Shown here in pieces: positions 40,958 to 51,942 of a stretch of DNA of 64,000 nucleotides (positions within the stretch are counted from its first letter, which is position 1; each line of letters starts with the position of its first letter). This stretch comes from Amphiduros pacificus (Eukaryota > Annelida > Polychaeta > Phyllodocida > Hesionidae). The stretch spans positions 23,312,295 to 23,376,294 of the forward strand of contig OX439003.1 in NCBI GenBank assembly GCA_949316495.1. Reading direction: 5' to 3'. The notes under the pieces are model-generated. The model searched no databases. It was not told where the DNA came from and worked only from the letters and a program-made list of their open reading frames with translations. A program made the position numbers and the translations under genes.

Positions 40958-43135
40958 TCAAATGGTAAGCTTGATAATAAATTGTCCATCCTCGCCACTT
41001 TCATTGTTTTCATTATCGTTACTTTGTGATCTGTTAACATTGCCATAACTGTGTGCTGCATCCTCTTTTTGAGATTGCAATCTGTTAACATTGCCATAAC
41101 TGTGTGCTGCATCCTCTTTTTGAGATTGCAATCTGTTAACATTGCCATAACTGTGTGCTGCATCCTCTTTTTGAGATTGCAATCTGTTAACATTGCCATA
41201 ACTGTGTGCTGCATCCTCTTTTTGAGATTGCAATCTGTTAACATTGCCATAACTGTGTGCTGCATCCTCTTTGTAAGATTGCAATCTGTTAACATTGCCA
41301 TAACTGTGTGCTGCATCCTCTTTGTAAGATTGCAATCTGTTAACATTGCCATAACTGTGTGCTGCATCCTCTTTTTGAGATTGCAATCTGTTAACATTTC
41401 CATAATTGTGCGCCCCATTGTTTTGAGAATGCATATTGTTAAGATTTCCGTAATTATGTTGTTCAGAAATGGAACCACTTTTAAGGTCTCCATAATTGTG
41501 TGTGGAATCACTATGTTCAGAATGAGATGACAACCCTTGGAAGCTATGTTGTCTTGTGGTCCATTTATGGTTGTGCTCTTGCACCGGTGGAACGTGTTCT
41601 CTTTGAGTTAATACAGGTTCACTCATTTGTCTGACATATACACGAGATGTACTTCTTGCTCTAGGAGGCAGCTCTGGCAGGTCTTTAATAATTTCGTTTT
41701 CGTAGTCTCCGTCATATTCTACATTTTCATAATTTTCTCTAATATCCTCAAAGTCTTCAGGGTCCCACCCTTCCACATAATCATCATCCTCGGCAGTCGG
41801 ATCGACATGGATGCTCACTGCTCCTACCTGACTCATATCTTGGACAACATTTGACCCAGCTGAAGCCTTAGCTGGAATAGGAGGTGCCTTGCCAGACAAA
41901 CCAGCTGCACTTATAGCAGGAACTGGGCGTGGGGGCTTTCCAGACAATCCAGCTGCACTTATAGCAGGAACTGGGCGTGGGGGCTTTCCAGACAATCCAG
42001 CTGCACTTTTGGCAGGAACCGGGCGTGGGGGCTTTCCAGACAATCCAGCTGCACTTATAGCAGGAACCGGGCGCGGGGGCTTTCCAGACAATCCAGCTGC
42101 ACTTATAGCAGGAACTGGGCGTGGTGGCTTTTCAGACAATCCAGCTGCACTTTTAGCAGGTACCGGGCGTGGGGGCTTTCCAGACAATCCAGCTGCACTT
42201 TTAGCAGGTACCGGGCGTGGGGGCATCCTTCCAGATGGCCGAGCTGGGACCACAGCTGGGTTTGGGACAGGAGGGGGTATCCTGCGAGTAGTTCCAGCTG
42301 CGGCCACAGCCGGGTCTGGGACAGGAGGGGGTATCCTGCGAGTAGATCCAGCTGCACCTTTTCCTTGTTCAGGGCTCTTAGAAGCTGGAGCAGTAGCAGA
42401 TGATTTTGATGAGGGAGACGTATTGGCACTTGACAAACGTTTCCCTGTGGACACCATGTTCTCATAAGCCTCTTGGTCAGCATCATCAATATCATCATCT
42501 ATGATAACAATATGAGGGTATCCTTGTAAAAGAGGGGACTGAAGAGCTTCAATGCTCAGGAAATAGGGCATCAGTAACTTCTTCCATTTTTCCATACTTT
42601 TACTTTGTAGCTGTAATCCTACTCTCATTTTCATAAGTGAATTACACGGAATTACAATAAGATCTCTGACTTTATCTAGACTTTCTCTCATGCATACACC
42701 CTGCATGAACATCTCTCTCACAACAAACCTGACCTCAAGGTCGCTGAAGTCCTGGAGGTTAACACTGTTCAGGAACATGTTCCTTGAAGTTTGGTCAAAC
42801 CGAATCTTTGCTGGCATGTCATGTTCATTTAATACTTGTGCCATAGATTTGGGTTCTGTGTAACTCCCTTTTCCTTTCACTTCAAATCTAACTGGATATT
42901 CTACAGGAATACTGAGTGTTCTTTTGTACATATCTTTAGCGACGGCCCTCTTCTGAGCATCTACACCTGACACACATATCACATCTCCCTTCTTGGGTTT
43001 CTCTTCTTGTGGTGCAGCGTCATAATCAACTTCGAGTTTCACCAGAATCGGCAAATATTTCCTGTACTTTGCTGCCACTTGGGAAGAAGTGTAGATCTCT
43101 TGAGACCATTTGACCTTTTTCAACTCCTTTGCCAT
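40958..43135 (-). CDS. CABIT-like adaptor protein 1, with SH3- and SH2-type docking arrays
   Basis: Single exon, 725 residues, start supported by an in-frame TGA seven codons upstream and a good AAAATGG context. Residues about 27-213 look like a CABIT domain: LPILVKLE, KKGDVICVSGVDAQKRAVAK, LSIPVEYPVRFEVKG and VIPCNSLMKM. Known of the family: THEMIS and GAREM use CABIT domains and bind Grb2. The tail has YENM at 224; STRRIPPPVP motifs; seven PPRPVP copies on a 16-residue repeat (302-423); YENV and YENE in an acidic part (450-481); LPELPPRAR; and YGNV copies on a 17-residue repeat (548-705). YxN is the Grb2 SH2 consensus, and YENM also fits the YxxM form bound by PI3K p85. The tail is otherwise disordered-looking, with no SAM domain as in GAREM. 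Two paralogues lie upstream on the same strand. CABIT assignment is by pattern recognition, not by search. Confidence 0.7.
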   Translation of the reverse strand: MAKELKKVKWSQEIYTSSQVAAKYRKYLPILVKLEVDYDAAPQEEKPKKGDVICVSGVDAQKRAVAKDMYKRTLSIPVEYPVRFEVKGKGSYTEPKSMAQVLNEHDMPAKIRFDQTSRNMFLNSVNLQDFSDLEVRFVVREMFMQGVCMRESLDKVRDLIVIPCNSLMKMRVGLQLQSKSMEKWKKLLMPYFLSIEALQSPLLQGYPHIVIIDDDIDDADQEAYENMVSTGKRLSSANTSPSSKSSATAPASKSPEQGKGAAGSTRRIPPPVPDPAVAAAGTTRRIPPPVPNPAVVPARPSGRMPPRPVPAKSAAGLSGKPPRPVPAKSAAGLSEKPPRPVPAISAAGLSGKPPRPVPAISAAGLSGKPPRPVPAKSAAGLSGKPPRPVPAISAAGLSGKPPRPVPAISAAGLSGKAPPIPAKASAGSNVVQDMSQVGAVSIHVDPTAEDDDYVEGWDPEDFEDIRENYENVEYDGDYENEIIKDLPELPPRARSTSRVYVRQMSEPVLTQREHVPPVQEHNHKWTTRQHSFQGLSSHSEHSDSTHNYGDLKSGSISEQHNYGNLNNMHSQNNGAHNYGNVNRLQSQKEDAAHSYGNVNRLQSYKEDAAHSYGNVNRLQSYKEDAAHSYGNVNRLQSQKEDAAHSYGNVNRLQSQKEDAAHSYGNVNRLQSQKEDAAHSYGNVNRLQSQKEDAAHSYGNVNRSQSNDNENNESGEDGQFIIKLTI
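41021..41410 (-). repeat. 51-bp coding minisatellite (YGNV array)
   Basis: Eight copies of AHSYGNVNRLQSQKEDA (17 residues, 51 bp), the outermost diverged. Two copies carry TAC in place of CAG/CAA, giving QSYKED and an extra tyrosine. A further YGNL and YGDL precede the array. Confidence 0.9.
41867..42232 (-). repeat. 48-bp coding minisatellite (PPRPVP array)
   Basis: Units of 16 residues (SAAGLSGKPPRPVPAI/K), seven with PPRPVP and a last degenerate one with APPIPAK. The period of 48 bp keeps frame. Confidence 0.9.
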
Positions 43136-45504
43136 TTTTCTTGACTCATCACCTCACAGTTTGCTATCCTCTCAAGCTCTGTCAAGCTCTCTTATGATAT
43201 TTCATCTCCTCTCACAATTTTGCATGTTTATTAAAAGACATTCTCCGATTCAGTTAACATGACATTGCCGAATTACAAGTCTTGGTGTTACATTATTGGA
43301 TAATACTGTTCATAAGATAGATATCATTCCATATTTACGTCCAGCTGTCTTCCGGTATTTTCTCCCCTCCAGAAAAAATAGTAAGGAATTATTTGATTCG
43401 GCGGTGTTTTACATTATTCTCTTCTGTTGATCATCCACAAATAACTTACAATATCCAAATGACGGCCTTTATGAAAATAGAAATGAGATTAAACCTGTAC
43501 AGTTCGTTATTTTCCGGTAAATATATTTCACTTATTATGCCACACGGTACTCCCATTATACACTACATTAGTGACCCACTGAAAGCAGATATTTTAACAT
43601 GCTCTATTTCCAGTTGTTCATCATCATGCTTGGCCACACAAAGGTTCTCATTGGTGGTAATATTCTTCCTGGACTGGACTGACCCTTCTCAACCTGTTAT
43701 GGAGATCGTGAGACCCAAACATACACAATTGGGGCCAATACCGATTATATTTGGGAAAAATTACGCACTTAATATATATGTATGGTTTCTTAAATTTAGT
43801 TTCACCACAATGTCCTTAGATGCTACGCAAAATATTATTAAAAATCTGGTCATTATTAGAGATGATACTCAATGAAAACTACATGATCATGATCCGTTAA
43901 TGCACAGTCAAGGATCTTAAATTATTAAATGTTCAAACAATTACATAATGAAATCATCATCTCAGTTTAAGTTTCAGTAAATAAATAAAAAGACGGACTG
44001 AGTGGATGAATTATCAAATTCCCATGGACCTGAAGTCATGATTAAGTGGGTTTTTTTCAAGTAAACTGTTCCGTTTACAGTATTCAGAGAACAACCTTGG
44101 TACCAGGCCAGAGACGTGAAATTTGAATGAATCTCCTGTATAAATTATACCTTGGTTACAGTCTGATAACCTGACTTGGCTGAGCGGTATACTGCGTAGA
44201 AACCAAACGGAGCTTATATTTTAAGTTATAATTTGCCTTGTGCTATTTGTGTGCAATACTCTACAAAGCGAACATCATGCTTTGCTAAGCAGGGTTTTTG
44301 TGCAACATTAAAACCATAAGTAAAGTTCTAGGAATGCAGTCTTGAGGATGTGGATTAGGGATCTGATAACAATTGATAAAGGGCGTTGAAATATGACTGA
44401 AAATATCGAAGCGGCGAAACATTGCGCACATTTTGTGTGACTGAGAAAATAATTTGTGATTGTCGTTGCCAATCTAGCCCAATGCATTAATCATTCAACA
44501 TCTATGGAATAATAATGGTATCCATTTCCATAGCGTCTTCCCACACTGCCCCTTGTCTCTCAACGATATGTTAATATATATATTTTTTGCATTCGGCTCT
44601 TAAAAGTCTGTAGACTTGAATCAAAGAAAATCAGAATTTTCAGAATTTTTCAGAACATGGGGTTTCCGCGTGAAATCAAATAAATAGCATGAAAAGCTGT
44701 CGAAAAAAACATGAGAACAAAACTTGTAACGAAGTCGTTCGGAATAACCATATACTCGTGTGACTGCAGTCAATGCAGCTTTTTCCTCACAGTAGGAGCC
44801 ATCTGTGTAGATGCATTGAAAACCTTTATAGACTGATTTTATGAAAATGCATTTATAAATATATAGAAAGAATAATCTGTTGAATCTTCATTTGAGTCTG
44901 TAAGTAACAAATTTATGTTAGGATTGTATATCAAAGTTGGAGTCTCTGAAACTGAAATGTTGCAATATGGCATGGAGTATCTTGACAATGTAGTGCAATA
45001 AAATTGACACAAACTACTGTTTAAGGATATCCCTGATTATCAGATTGAAGGTCTCATCAAAGACAATCACCAAAAACGGTGGCGTTCAAAGATGAGGATG
45101 AGGATGAACAACGATTCAGGGATATGGTGGTTGCCGCACAAAATACCAAAGTGCAAATTCAAGGACAAAAGAGGCGATATCGGTGTATTTGGGACTACAT
45201 TCTACATCTACAGTATGGAGTTTGTGAAAATTGAATTGGGGGATTAGATTAAAATATGAAAGATTATGTCAAATTTAAACAAACCGCTGATCAAAAACAG
45301 AAATTGTGTAAAATAAATTAAAAGTATTGCAAAAAGATTATTCTAAAAAGATACTTTATTTGAAAAAAATTATTTCAAGGAGATATTTTATTTCAGGAAT
45401 ATAATTTATTTTACTGAATAAAAATTACTTACGAGGCCTGTGATATTTAAAAAAATGTAATTCCTTTCCTAATTATTTAAGTTAAAAAGATATGTATTTT
45501 ATCA
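43136..45504. other. Upstream flank of first CABIT-like gene
   Basis: No gene recognised. A 160-codon plus-strand open frame at 43393-43875 has no domain and atypical composition and is not called. CTTCCGG near 43351 is an ETS-like core (CCGGAAG on the gene strand). Confidence 0.45.
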
Positions 45505-46650
45505 GCATTTGAATGATGTTTAAAAATAGACTCAGAAACAGATGCGGTATTGGTGGCACTGCTTTGAAGTGGTTTAAATCCTATCTATCCAATAGAAAGC
45601 AATGTGTTACTATTGAGGGAAAAAGATCTGGAAATATGAATATAAATCATGGGGTACCTCAGGGATCCGTGCTGGGCCCTTTATTGTTTACTACTTATAT
45701 GGAACCATTAGCTGATGTGATAGGACAATATGGTCTAAGACACCACGTATATGCTGACGACACCCAGATATACATCAGCCTCGATCAGACATCAACAGAT
45801 GGACTGAAAAATTCCATAACAGAAATTGAAGAATGCATACAGAAAATAAGAAAATTCCTGTTAGAGAATAAAATGAAAATTAATGATGGTAAAACAGAAA
45901 TGCTTATTTGCGCAAAAAAATCCAACCTTAAAAATAAACTAATCCCAGAACAAATTACTGTTGGACTTACCGAGATCCCCAGATCTGACAAGGTCAAGGA
46001 TCTAGGAGTGATCCTAGATCAGGAACTAGACATGAAGCAACAAATCAAAAAGATATGCAAGAATGGATACTTTCACGTTAGAAACCTAGCTAGAATAAGA
46101 AATTGCTTAGATGGGAAAACTGCAAATACCCTTGCTCATGCATTCATTAGTTCCACACTGGACTATGGTAATTCGCTACTGGCTGGATTGCCGAAGTGTG
46201 AAATAGCAAAGTTGCAAAAATTACAGAACTCTGCAGCAAGAGTAGTGGGGAAGCTTAAAAAGCGGGATCATATCACCCCTAAACTGATGGAGTTACATTG
46301 GCTACCTGTCGAGGCGCGAATAGATTTCAAGATTGCCTTGATAACGTGGAAAATACAAAATGGCCGGGCTCCTGATTATCTGTCGAAACTTATTATTCCC
46401 AAAAATGGGGAGAAAAACCTAAGATCCAATGGTAATAATGAGTATTTGGTTCCTAAAACAAACACTAGGACAATAGGCGATAGGGCGTTCTCAGCCTATG
46501 CGCCGAAAATCTGGAATGCCCTCCCCCTTCCAGTGAAAAATTGCAAAACAGTTGATTCCTTTAAGAAACACTTAAAGACCCACCTGTTTGAAATGCATTA
46601 TCTCCGAAAGCGCCATGAGCAGACTATGTCTGAAATAGCGCTATAGAAAT

Positions 46651-46681
<31 letters not shown>
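45505..46681 (+). mobile_element. 5'-truncated CR1/L2-like LINE with open reverse transcriptase
   Basis: A 377-codon open frame (45513-46646) carries the second half of a non-LTR reverse transcriptase, HGVPQGSVLGPLLF and YADDTQIYISL, and the C-terminal region usual in this group: DHITPKLMELHWLPVEARID, APDYLSKL, RTIGDRAFSAYAPKIWNALP and FKKHLKTHLF. The 3' end is GCGCTATAGAAATG followed by (ATT)n, typical of CR1/L2/Rex-type elements. The endonuclease and first fingers are missing. The uninterrupted frame points to a fairly recent insertion. It sits between the first and second CABIT-like genes, on the opposite strand. Confidence 0.85.
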
Positions 46682-46684
<3 letters not shown>

Positions 46685-48371
46685 ATAACTGAACATATTA
46701 TTTCAAACAAAATGCTTGAATTGTTGATGCTTTTGATGTTTTTGATGTTTAAAAGGAAAAATGATTCCAGAAATGTAATTAGAAGCAAGTCAAATATGCA
46801 GCTTGGAGCTAATCACATAAAACTAGTGACGAGCATCTGGTCATATTTGTGATTAGAAACTAGTCACATTTTCATCAGGAAGAGGGGGGGGGGTAAAGCA
46901 ATGCGATTGGAAACCATTGAGAAACATGTGTAACATTGGGTTTTCAGTATGGAAAAGAGACATCCTCGATGTGCCGAGTACTTTGGATTTCCCTTTTTTT
47001 TAGTAATTCCTAGAGTATGCAGGATGAATTATGCGTCTCAAGATTTGCAATCCTTTCTACTGTGATGACCTGCTCATTTTGGGCATGTTACATGATCAGA
47101 CCCATGATTATCTCTCTGACGCTTGAAGCACCGCAGAGGCTTTGGAATGTAAATGTCTACCCTCACATTCCTACATTCTATCTTGATGCAGGTTTGGGTT
47201 GCATCCTACGGCAAAGAGGATGCCCCTTTATGTACCGGGCGCCAGCCGGGAAGTAAGAATCGGCCGATTTCACAGGGTCCCAGGCGCCGGGATTTTATCA
47301 ACGACAATCTGAAAGATGCCGTAGCTGTGGTCACATTATTAAAGGGCGCCGCATGGCATGTACACGATTAAATGACACAGGCGTCTTTACTTTAGGATAT
47401 CCTAAAGACGTCCGGTAATACCTCAGTCACATTTGCGGTGATTTCAGTAAAGATGCCTGGCCGATGGGTAATTTTTACAAAATCAGCCGGCAGTTCAGAT
47501 TGCCGTGAGGGCACCGGGAGATTATCGGCCACAATTGGGCATCTTTAAGACGTGGGATGGGTCATCAGGAACTTTTAGTTGCAACATAAAAGTTGCCGGT
47601 GTTTCACCGATGTCTTATTACCAAATATCATCTTAAAGTACACGGCAGGGTCCCGGCAGTGTCATCGGCAGATTATCTTAGGGACATCGGCAGATTATCT
47701 TAGGGCTGCCAGCGGCATCATGCAGTGAAAATACGATTTTTTTCATTTCATGTGTTCACAGACCATCGTCAGATGATCGAACGGGCTGCCTACTATATTA
47801 TATAGACGTCTTTAGGATATCCTACAGACGTATATTAAAATGTCGAATTTGAAGATACGTTGTAGTAAAAAATATTTCAGCTTTATTTATGAGAAAGAAA
47901 ATACAACCTATAAACACGGCCATTTTATTGCTCACTGAGATCCCATCATTGGCATCAAACATTTAGCTCCTCAAATACATGTTGTTAAAATTTGTTTTAT
48001 TCTCCACCATCATATAGCAACAGTACATTTTAAGTGAAGGGAGCTCACAGCCACTTACCTACTCCATTCACGTCATTATGCTTAATTATTCAACTATCTG
48101 ATAGGAACCTTGACTGGGTTAGTGTTAGGATTAGTAAATATCTTTAGGATCAAATGCCTTCTCAGAGCCAAAAGTTAATTATGTCATAAATAGGTTTAAA
48201 TCAGGAACATGACAAAAATGGTAGTTTTATGTTTCTACAATAAGGTTCTGTTACGAAAATACTGTAATCCAGTATACAAAATCTACCTACATGCAACTGA
48301 TTTCAAATTGGCAGTTCATACTATCTCATACCAGGCCATGGAATTGCAGATAACACTCTTGAGGAACAATT
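46682..48371. other. Intergenic with an unclassified palindrome-flanked segment
   Basis: Outside 47130-47831 the sequence is AT-rich and unremarkable. A G12 run lies near 46875. No gene was recognised. Confidence 0.5.
47381..47831. repeat. Possible non-autonomous element bounded by GGATATCC palindromes
   Basis: CTTTAGGATATCCTAAAG (47390-47407) is extended by AGACG on its right, and GACGTCTTTAGGATATCC at about 47806 is followed by TACAGACGT. The palindromes are about 415 bp apart. The sequence between is richer in G and C than its surroundings, with many CCGGCA/TCGGCA segments and a direct repeat of ATCGGCAGATTATCTTAGGG. No coding capacity. It could be a MITE, but no target-site duplication was established. 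Confidence 0.4.
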
Positions 48372-50120
48372 CTATTTCTTTCTGTTTTTCTTATCCTTTT
48401 TTTCCTTTTTAAATTCCTTTTTGGTGGCGTTATAATCTGCAATTGCACTAGGATGAGAAATGTCGGACTGGGAGTTACTCATCTTAAGAGATGTCCAAAA
48501 TGTTTCGGGGTTTTCAGCAAAACTAGCTGGACAATGTTCATTAACTCTTTGTCGATTGAATTGTACATCATTATTTTGTAAAGTGAATTTCATGTTGTAC
48601 TTTTGGGCTACCGATGCTGTATTTGGTAAAACTGGAAGACTGGTTTTCCTTTTTGCAACATATCCAGTGGCAGCTGAATCAGGATGGAGAAAAAAGCTTG
48701 AAGGACCGGGCGCCATTTTCTCTGGTACTTGCTCTGTATTCAAACCAGACCAACTGGATGCGCTTCGTAGCTGATAGAACTGTGAATGTTGTGTTTGGGG
48801 TTGAAGAGTGCTTCCAGATGGTGGATATTCTTCACCTGAAAATCTTTGATAGACTACTACACTTGGAGCACTGTCATTATTCATGCGATTTTGGAAGGGC
48901 TGGCATGAATCAGGGTGAAGATGATATCCTGAGGGACGGGGTGTCATTTCCTGTGGTATTGGATCTGTGCTCAAACATGACCAACTTGATGCATTTCGAA
49001 GTTGATTAAACTGAGAGTGTTGTGATTGTAGTTTACAAGCCCTAGAAGTGGACGGTACGTCATCACTCGATGATCTTTGATACACCTCTGCATGGGGTGG
49101 TGGTCCAGTTTTGCGAGGTGGGGGTCGCACTGGTACAGAATCAGGCAAATTTTCATAGACTCCATCTGAATTTCTGCTGTGGTTATTCTCAAAGGTGTCA
49201 TCAGGTAATGTTTCATAGATGTCCTTATCAGGCTGATGTTGATCTTCTGGCCTTCCACCTGAAGATACATTTCTCTTTGATTTCCCTTCCTGCATGTACC
49301 TAATGCAGTTTGCTGAACTGAAGTCCTCTTGGAAACCTGAGTCAGCATAGGAACATCTGGATGAGCGACCAGAATCAGTTGTCATCCGATCTACCTCAGT
49401 GTGCCTTAACAGTCCATAGGAAGATGAACATACATTGCTGTAAACCTCTTCCTTATCATTTATTTCTTTGTTCATAACAACAATTTCAAAGCCTAACTGA
49501 AGGTAAGGTTGTTTAAGTAAATCTCCATGGAAACCAAGGTTGTCCCTGAATGTGTTCCAATCCCTCCTACTTTGACCAATAAGTCCAGTTCCAAGTCTCA
49601 TGGTTAGATTAACATCACATGGTAAAACAATGTAATTGTTCTCATACTGTGAACCTAGCCATGCACCCTGCAAATATTTCTCATCATACACAAGGTAAAT
49701 TTCAAATTCACCTATATTTTTTGCCTTGACATCAGACCCTTGTTCATCCATATAAAAGTCATTCACTACACGCTCCTCAAACCTCACAACCACAGGCAGT
49801 GTGCTGATATCTAGTATTTTAGACATACTCATGGCTTTGGTAAATTTTCCTGTGGCTTGTTTCATTTGTAGATTCAAAGGGTAGTCCTCTGGTATTGTAA
49901 ATGTTCTTTTATAAAGATCTCTTCCGATCACTCTTTTCTGGATACCAATACCAGAGAAGCAAACATAATCTCCCTTGAGCAATCCCTCATTTTCATTCTT
50001 TCCTCTGTAGCCTTGCTCAATCACAGCAATGGCAGGTAAATTATCTTTGTATTCATTGACAACTTGGGCTGGTGTGAAAAGGTCATTGGACCACTGCACT
50101 CTTTTCATATCTGCATACAT
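48372..50120 (-). CDS. CABIT-like adaptor protein 2
   Basis: Single exon, 582 residues, with an in-frame TGA four codons before the start. Residues about 28-215 are the CABIT-like domain (LLKGDYVCFSGIGIQKRVIG, FTIPEDYPLNLQMK, LPVVVRFEE, YIVLPCDVNLTMRLG). It is colinear without gaps with paralogue 3 to about residue 268. Docking motifs: YSNV at 227, YETL at 302, YENL at 322, and a proline segment RPPPRKTGPPP at 332. A 60-residue unit occurs twice (346-405 and 423-482), beginning VYQR and ending LHPDS. KRKTSLPVL at 490 fits a 14-3-3 mode-1 pattern (RxxSxP). A conserved box FAENPETFW and a lysine-rich end (KKEFKKEKKDKKNRKK) close the protein. Role as a phosphotyrosine-dependent adaptor is inferred. 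Confidence 0.7.
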   Translation of the reverse strand: MYADMKRVQWSNDLFTPAQVVNEYKDNLPAIAVIEQGYRGKNENEGLLKGDYVCFSGIGIQKRVIGRDLYKRTFTIPEDYPLNLQMKQATGKFTKAMSMSKILDISTLPVVVRFEERVVNDFYMDEQGSDVKAKNIGEFEIYLVYDEKYLQGAWLGSQYENNYIVLPCDVNLTMRLGTGLIGQSRRDWNTFRDNLGFHGDLLKQPYLQLGFEIVVMNKEINDKEEVYSNVCSSSYGLLRHTEVDRMTTDSGRSSRCSYADSGFQEDFSSANCIRYMQEGKSKRNVSSGGRPEDQHQPDKDIYETLPDDTFENNHSRNSDGVYENLPDSVPVRPPPRKTGPPPHAEVYQRSSSDDVPSTSRACKLQSQHSQFNQLRNASSWSCLSTDPIPQEMTPRPSGYHLHPDSCQPFQNRMNNDSAPSVVVYQRFSGEEYPPSGSTLQPQTQHSQFYQLRSASSWSGLNTEQVPEKMAPGPSSFFLHPDSAATGYVAKRKTSLPVLPNTASVAQKYNMKFTLQNNDVQFNRQRVNEHCPASFAENPETFWTSLKMSNSQSDISHPSAIADYNATKKEFKKEKKDKKNRKK

Positions 50121-50190
50121 CTTTTCAAGTCATCGGTCAGTATTTCTACAAATGTATATCCAGCAACAGCAACACACCATGAAAATTGAA

Positions 50191-50292
50191 ACAAGACTGT
50201 TTAAAAATATCCAAAACAGAGTTTTATACGTCAGACATGCTCCATTTATGTTTACTGTCTTTTCCCCGATTAAAACTTCCTGTTAGATGGCC
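50191..50292 (-). promoter_or_regulatory. Promoter-proximal block shared with paralogue 3
   Basis: Sequence 70-170 bp upstream of the start matches 55244-55358 upstream of paralogue 3, including CATGCTCCATTTAT versus ATATGCTCCGTTTAT and AAAACTTCCTG followed by TAGATG. CAGGAAGT on the gene strand is an ETS-type site. Confidence 0.5.
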
Positions 50293-51004
50293 AATTCGCT
50301 GCAGTGGTACAGCGTCCAATTTTGAGAAAATTTCAATGCACACCAGACCATTTCAAAACGTTATTTAGAATAAGATGTGAAAAAAGCATCATTTTTGTCA
50401 GTGTGTTATGCAGAGGTCATGAATATAATTAAAAGGAATGAGTGAATATGTGAGTGGGGAGACTGGTCCATCTTATTTATTGTTAATTATAACAGTTTCT
50501 CAGTATCTTCATACATAAAAATCAAGTTTAGATTGATTTGACTATTTCTATTTGCTGGTGAAAATATTCTATTCAGAGAAAGGCATACAGCTGCTTCTAT
50601 TTGCGGAATGCAGATAACCGACATACTGATTTACTTTTCATTCAATACCTCAAACACAATGGCCTTTACTTCCCACATACGTCTTCATCATATTTTCCTC
50701 AAGAAATATCAGCCACATTCTTAATCTGCATTACAGACATAACGGTAGATTCATTTAAGTAAAAGAGCACCATATAATTGCAAACGTTTAAAATATATAA
50801 ATGTCATGCTCCCGAGAATGTGGACAAGTCTACTGACAACTATCCCTAAGTTTCATTACTGGTCATACAATATTCAAAATATTTACTGTCTCGTATTTAT
50901 AAACGATAAGAATTCTTCCCAACAAATATTTCCTCATTGAGGTCATTACAGCCAGAAAAAAAATCAAATTAACATGCCGTGGAATCTAAACATCATCGTT
51001 TGAT

Positions 51005-51295
51005 TGTGTGGGGTTTTACATCACTTTCAATATAATTTCAGTCATTTTGTGATGAGACCTACTTGTAGCAGATATAGTGCTGCCTCATTAAATTGTCATG
51101 TCCCAGATTTACAAGGATTAACCTTTTGGCACAGACCTCAGCTCAGGTGTGAAATTGTATCATGAATTCAATATCTGAACGGCCGGGAATTGAACCCACA
51201 ACCTTTGGATCACCACAGAGGAACTGGTGCTAATATGACTGAAATGATGTTGAAAGTGATGTAAAACCCCAAACAAACAAACAAACAAACTGACA
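51005..51295. mobile_element. Two SINE fragments head to head
   Basis: A minus-strand copy runs from its B-box head (TGTGGGTTCAATTCCC, near 51190) to its tail GATGTAAAACCCC at about 51011. It is followed at 51232 by about 60 bp of the 3' end of the same family in plus orientation, ending AAACAAACAAACAAAC. The ends form an inverted repeat (TGATGTAAAACCCC on both sides). The family is that of the copies at 27 and 58 kb. Confidence 0.75.
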
Positions 51296-51942
51296 GACCC
51301 GTGCTTGTTGATGAACACTGAAAGACCAAACTTTCCTTGCCGCCTTGAGTGAATGGTGGTTGGAGGTAGTGAAAACAACTTATTTCTCAACATGCATTTA
51401 TATTACAATTGCACAAAACCTGCGTAGACATTGGCAGCTTGTCATATGATGTAACTTGCGAATAGGCTATTTTTAAGCAATTATTACAGCAGGTCATTAG
51501 GTGGGTCATCAATTATACATCGCAGCCCCATCAACAACAAGCATGAATGGGATAGCAACCAAAAGATCAAATTCACCTCACTATATGTCCCCAAATAATT
51601 CATAACCTTATTTTTTATTAACAACTAAGATAAAAAAGGCATGAATATGAGAACTCCCTGATAATCATAACCTTATGTAACAAAAAGGTCAAGGGATCAT
51701 GTGTTCCCTGATATTATATATCCTTATGAAACTAGAAACCCAAAGATCAAACGAGGACCTTAATAATACAGACCTCATACAAAAATAAGCAAGGTTTTAT
51801 GGAGCTCCTAAGCCAATATTATTTTGATCTAATTCCAGGGGTAAGCTAAGTTGACAGAAATATCCACTTCGATCTTGTGTGAAATATGAATGGAAACGAA
51901 TTAAACTATAAAGTTTAAGGGTAATTATGGGTCTTTTCAATG

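Noticed and set aside
41051-41530. Plus-strand open frame antisense to the YGNV array
   Set aside because: Mirror of the coding minisatellite; the sense protein is long and domain-bearing.
43393-43875. 160-codon plus-strand open frame upstream of the first CABIT-like gene
   Set aside because: No recognisable domain, odd composition, no splice or promoter context, and no paralogous counterpart upstream of the other two genes.
51005-51295. Twin-priming as the cause of the inverted SINE
   Set aside because: The inverted part keeps its own 3' tail, which simple twin-priming would not give.
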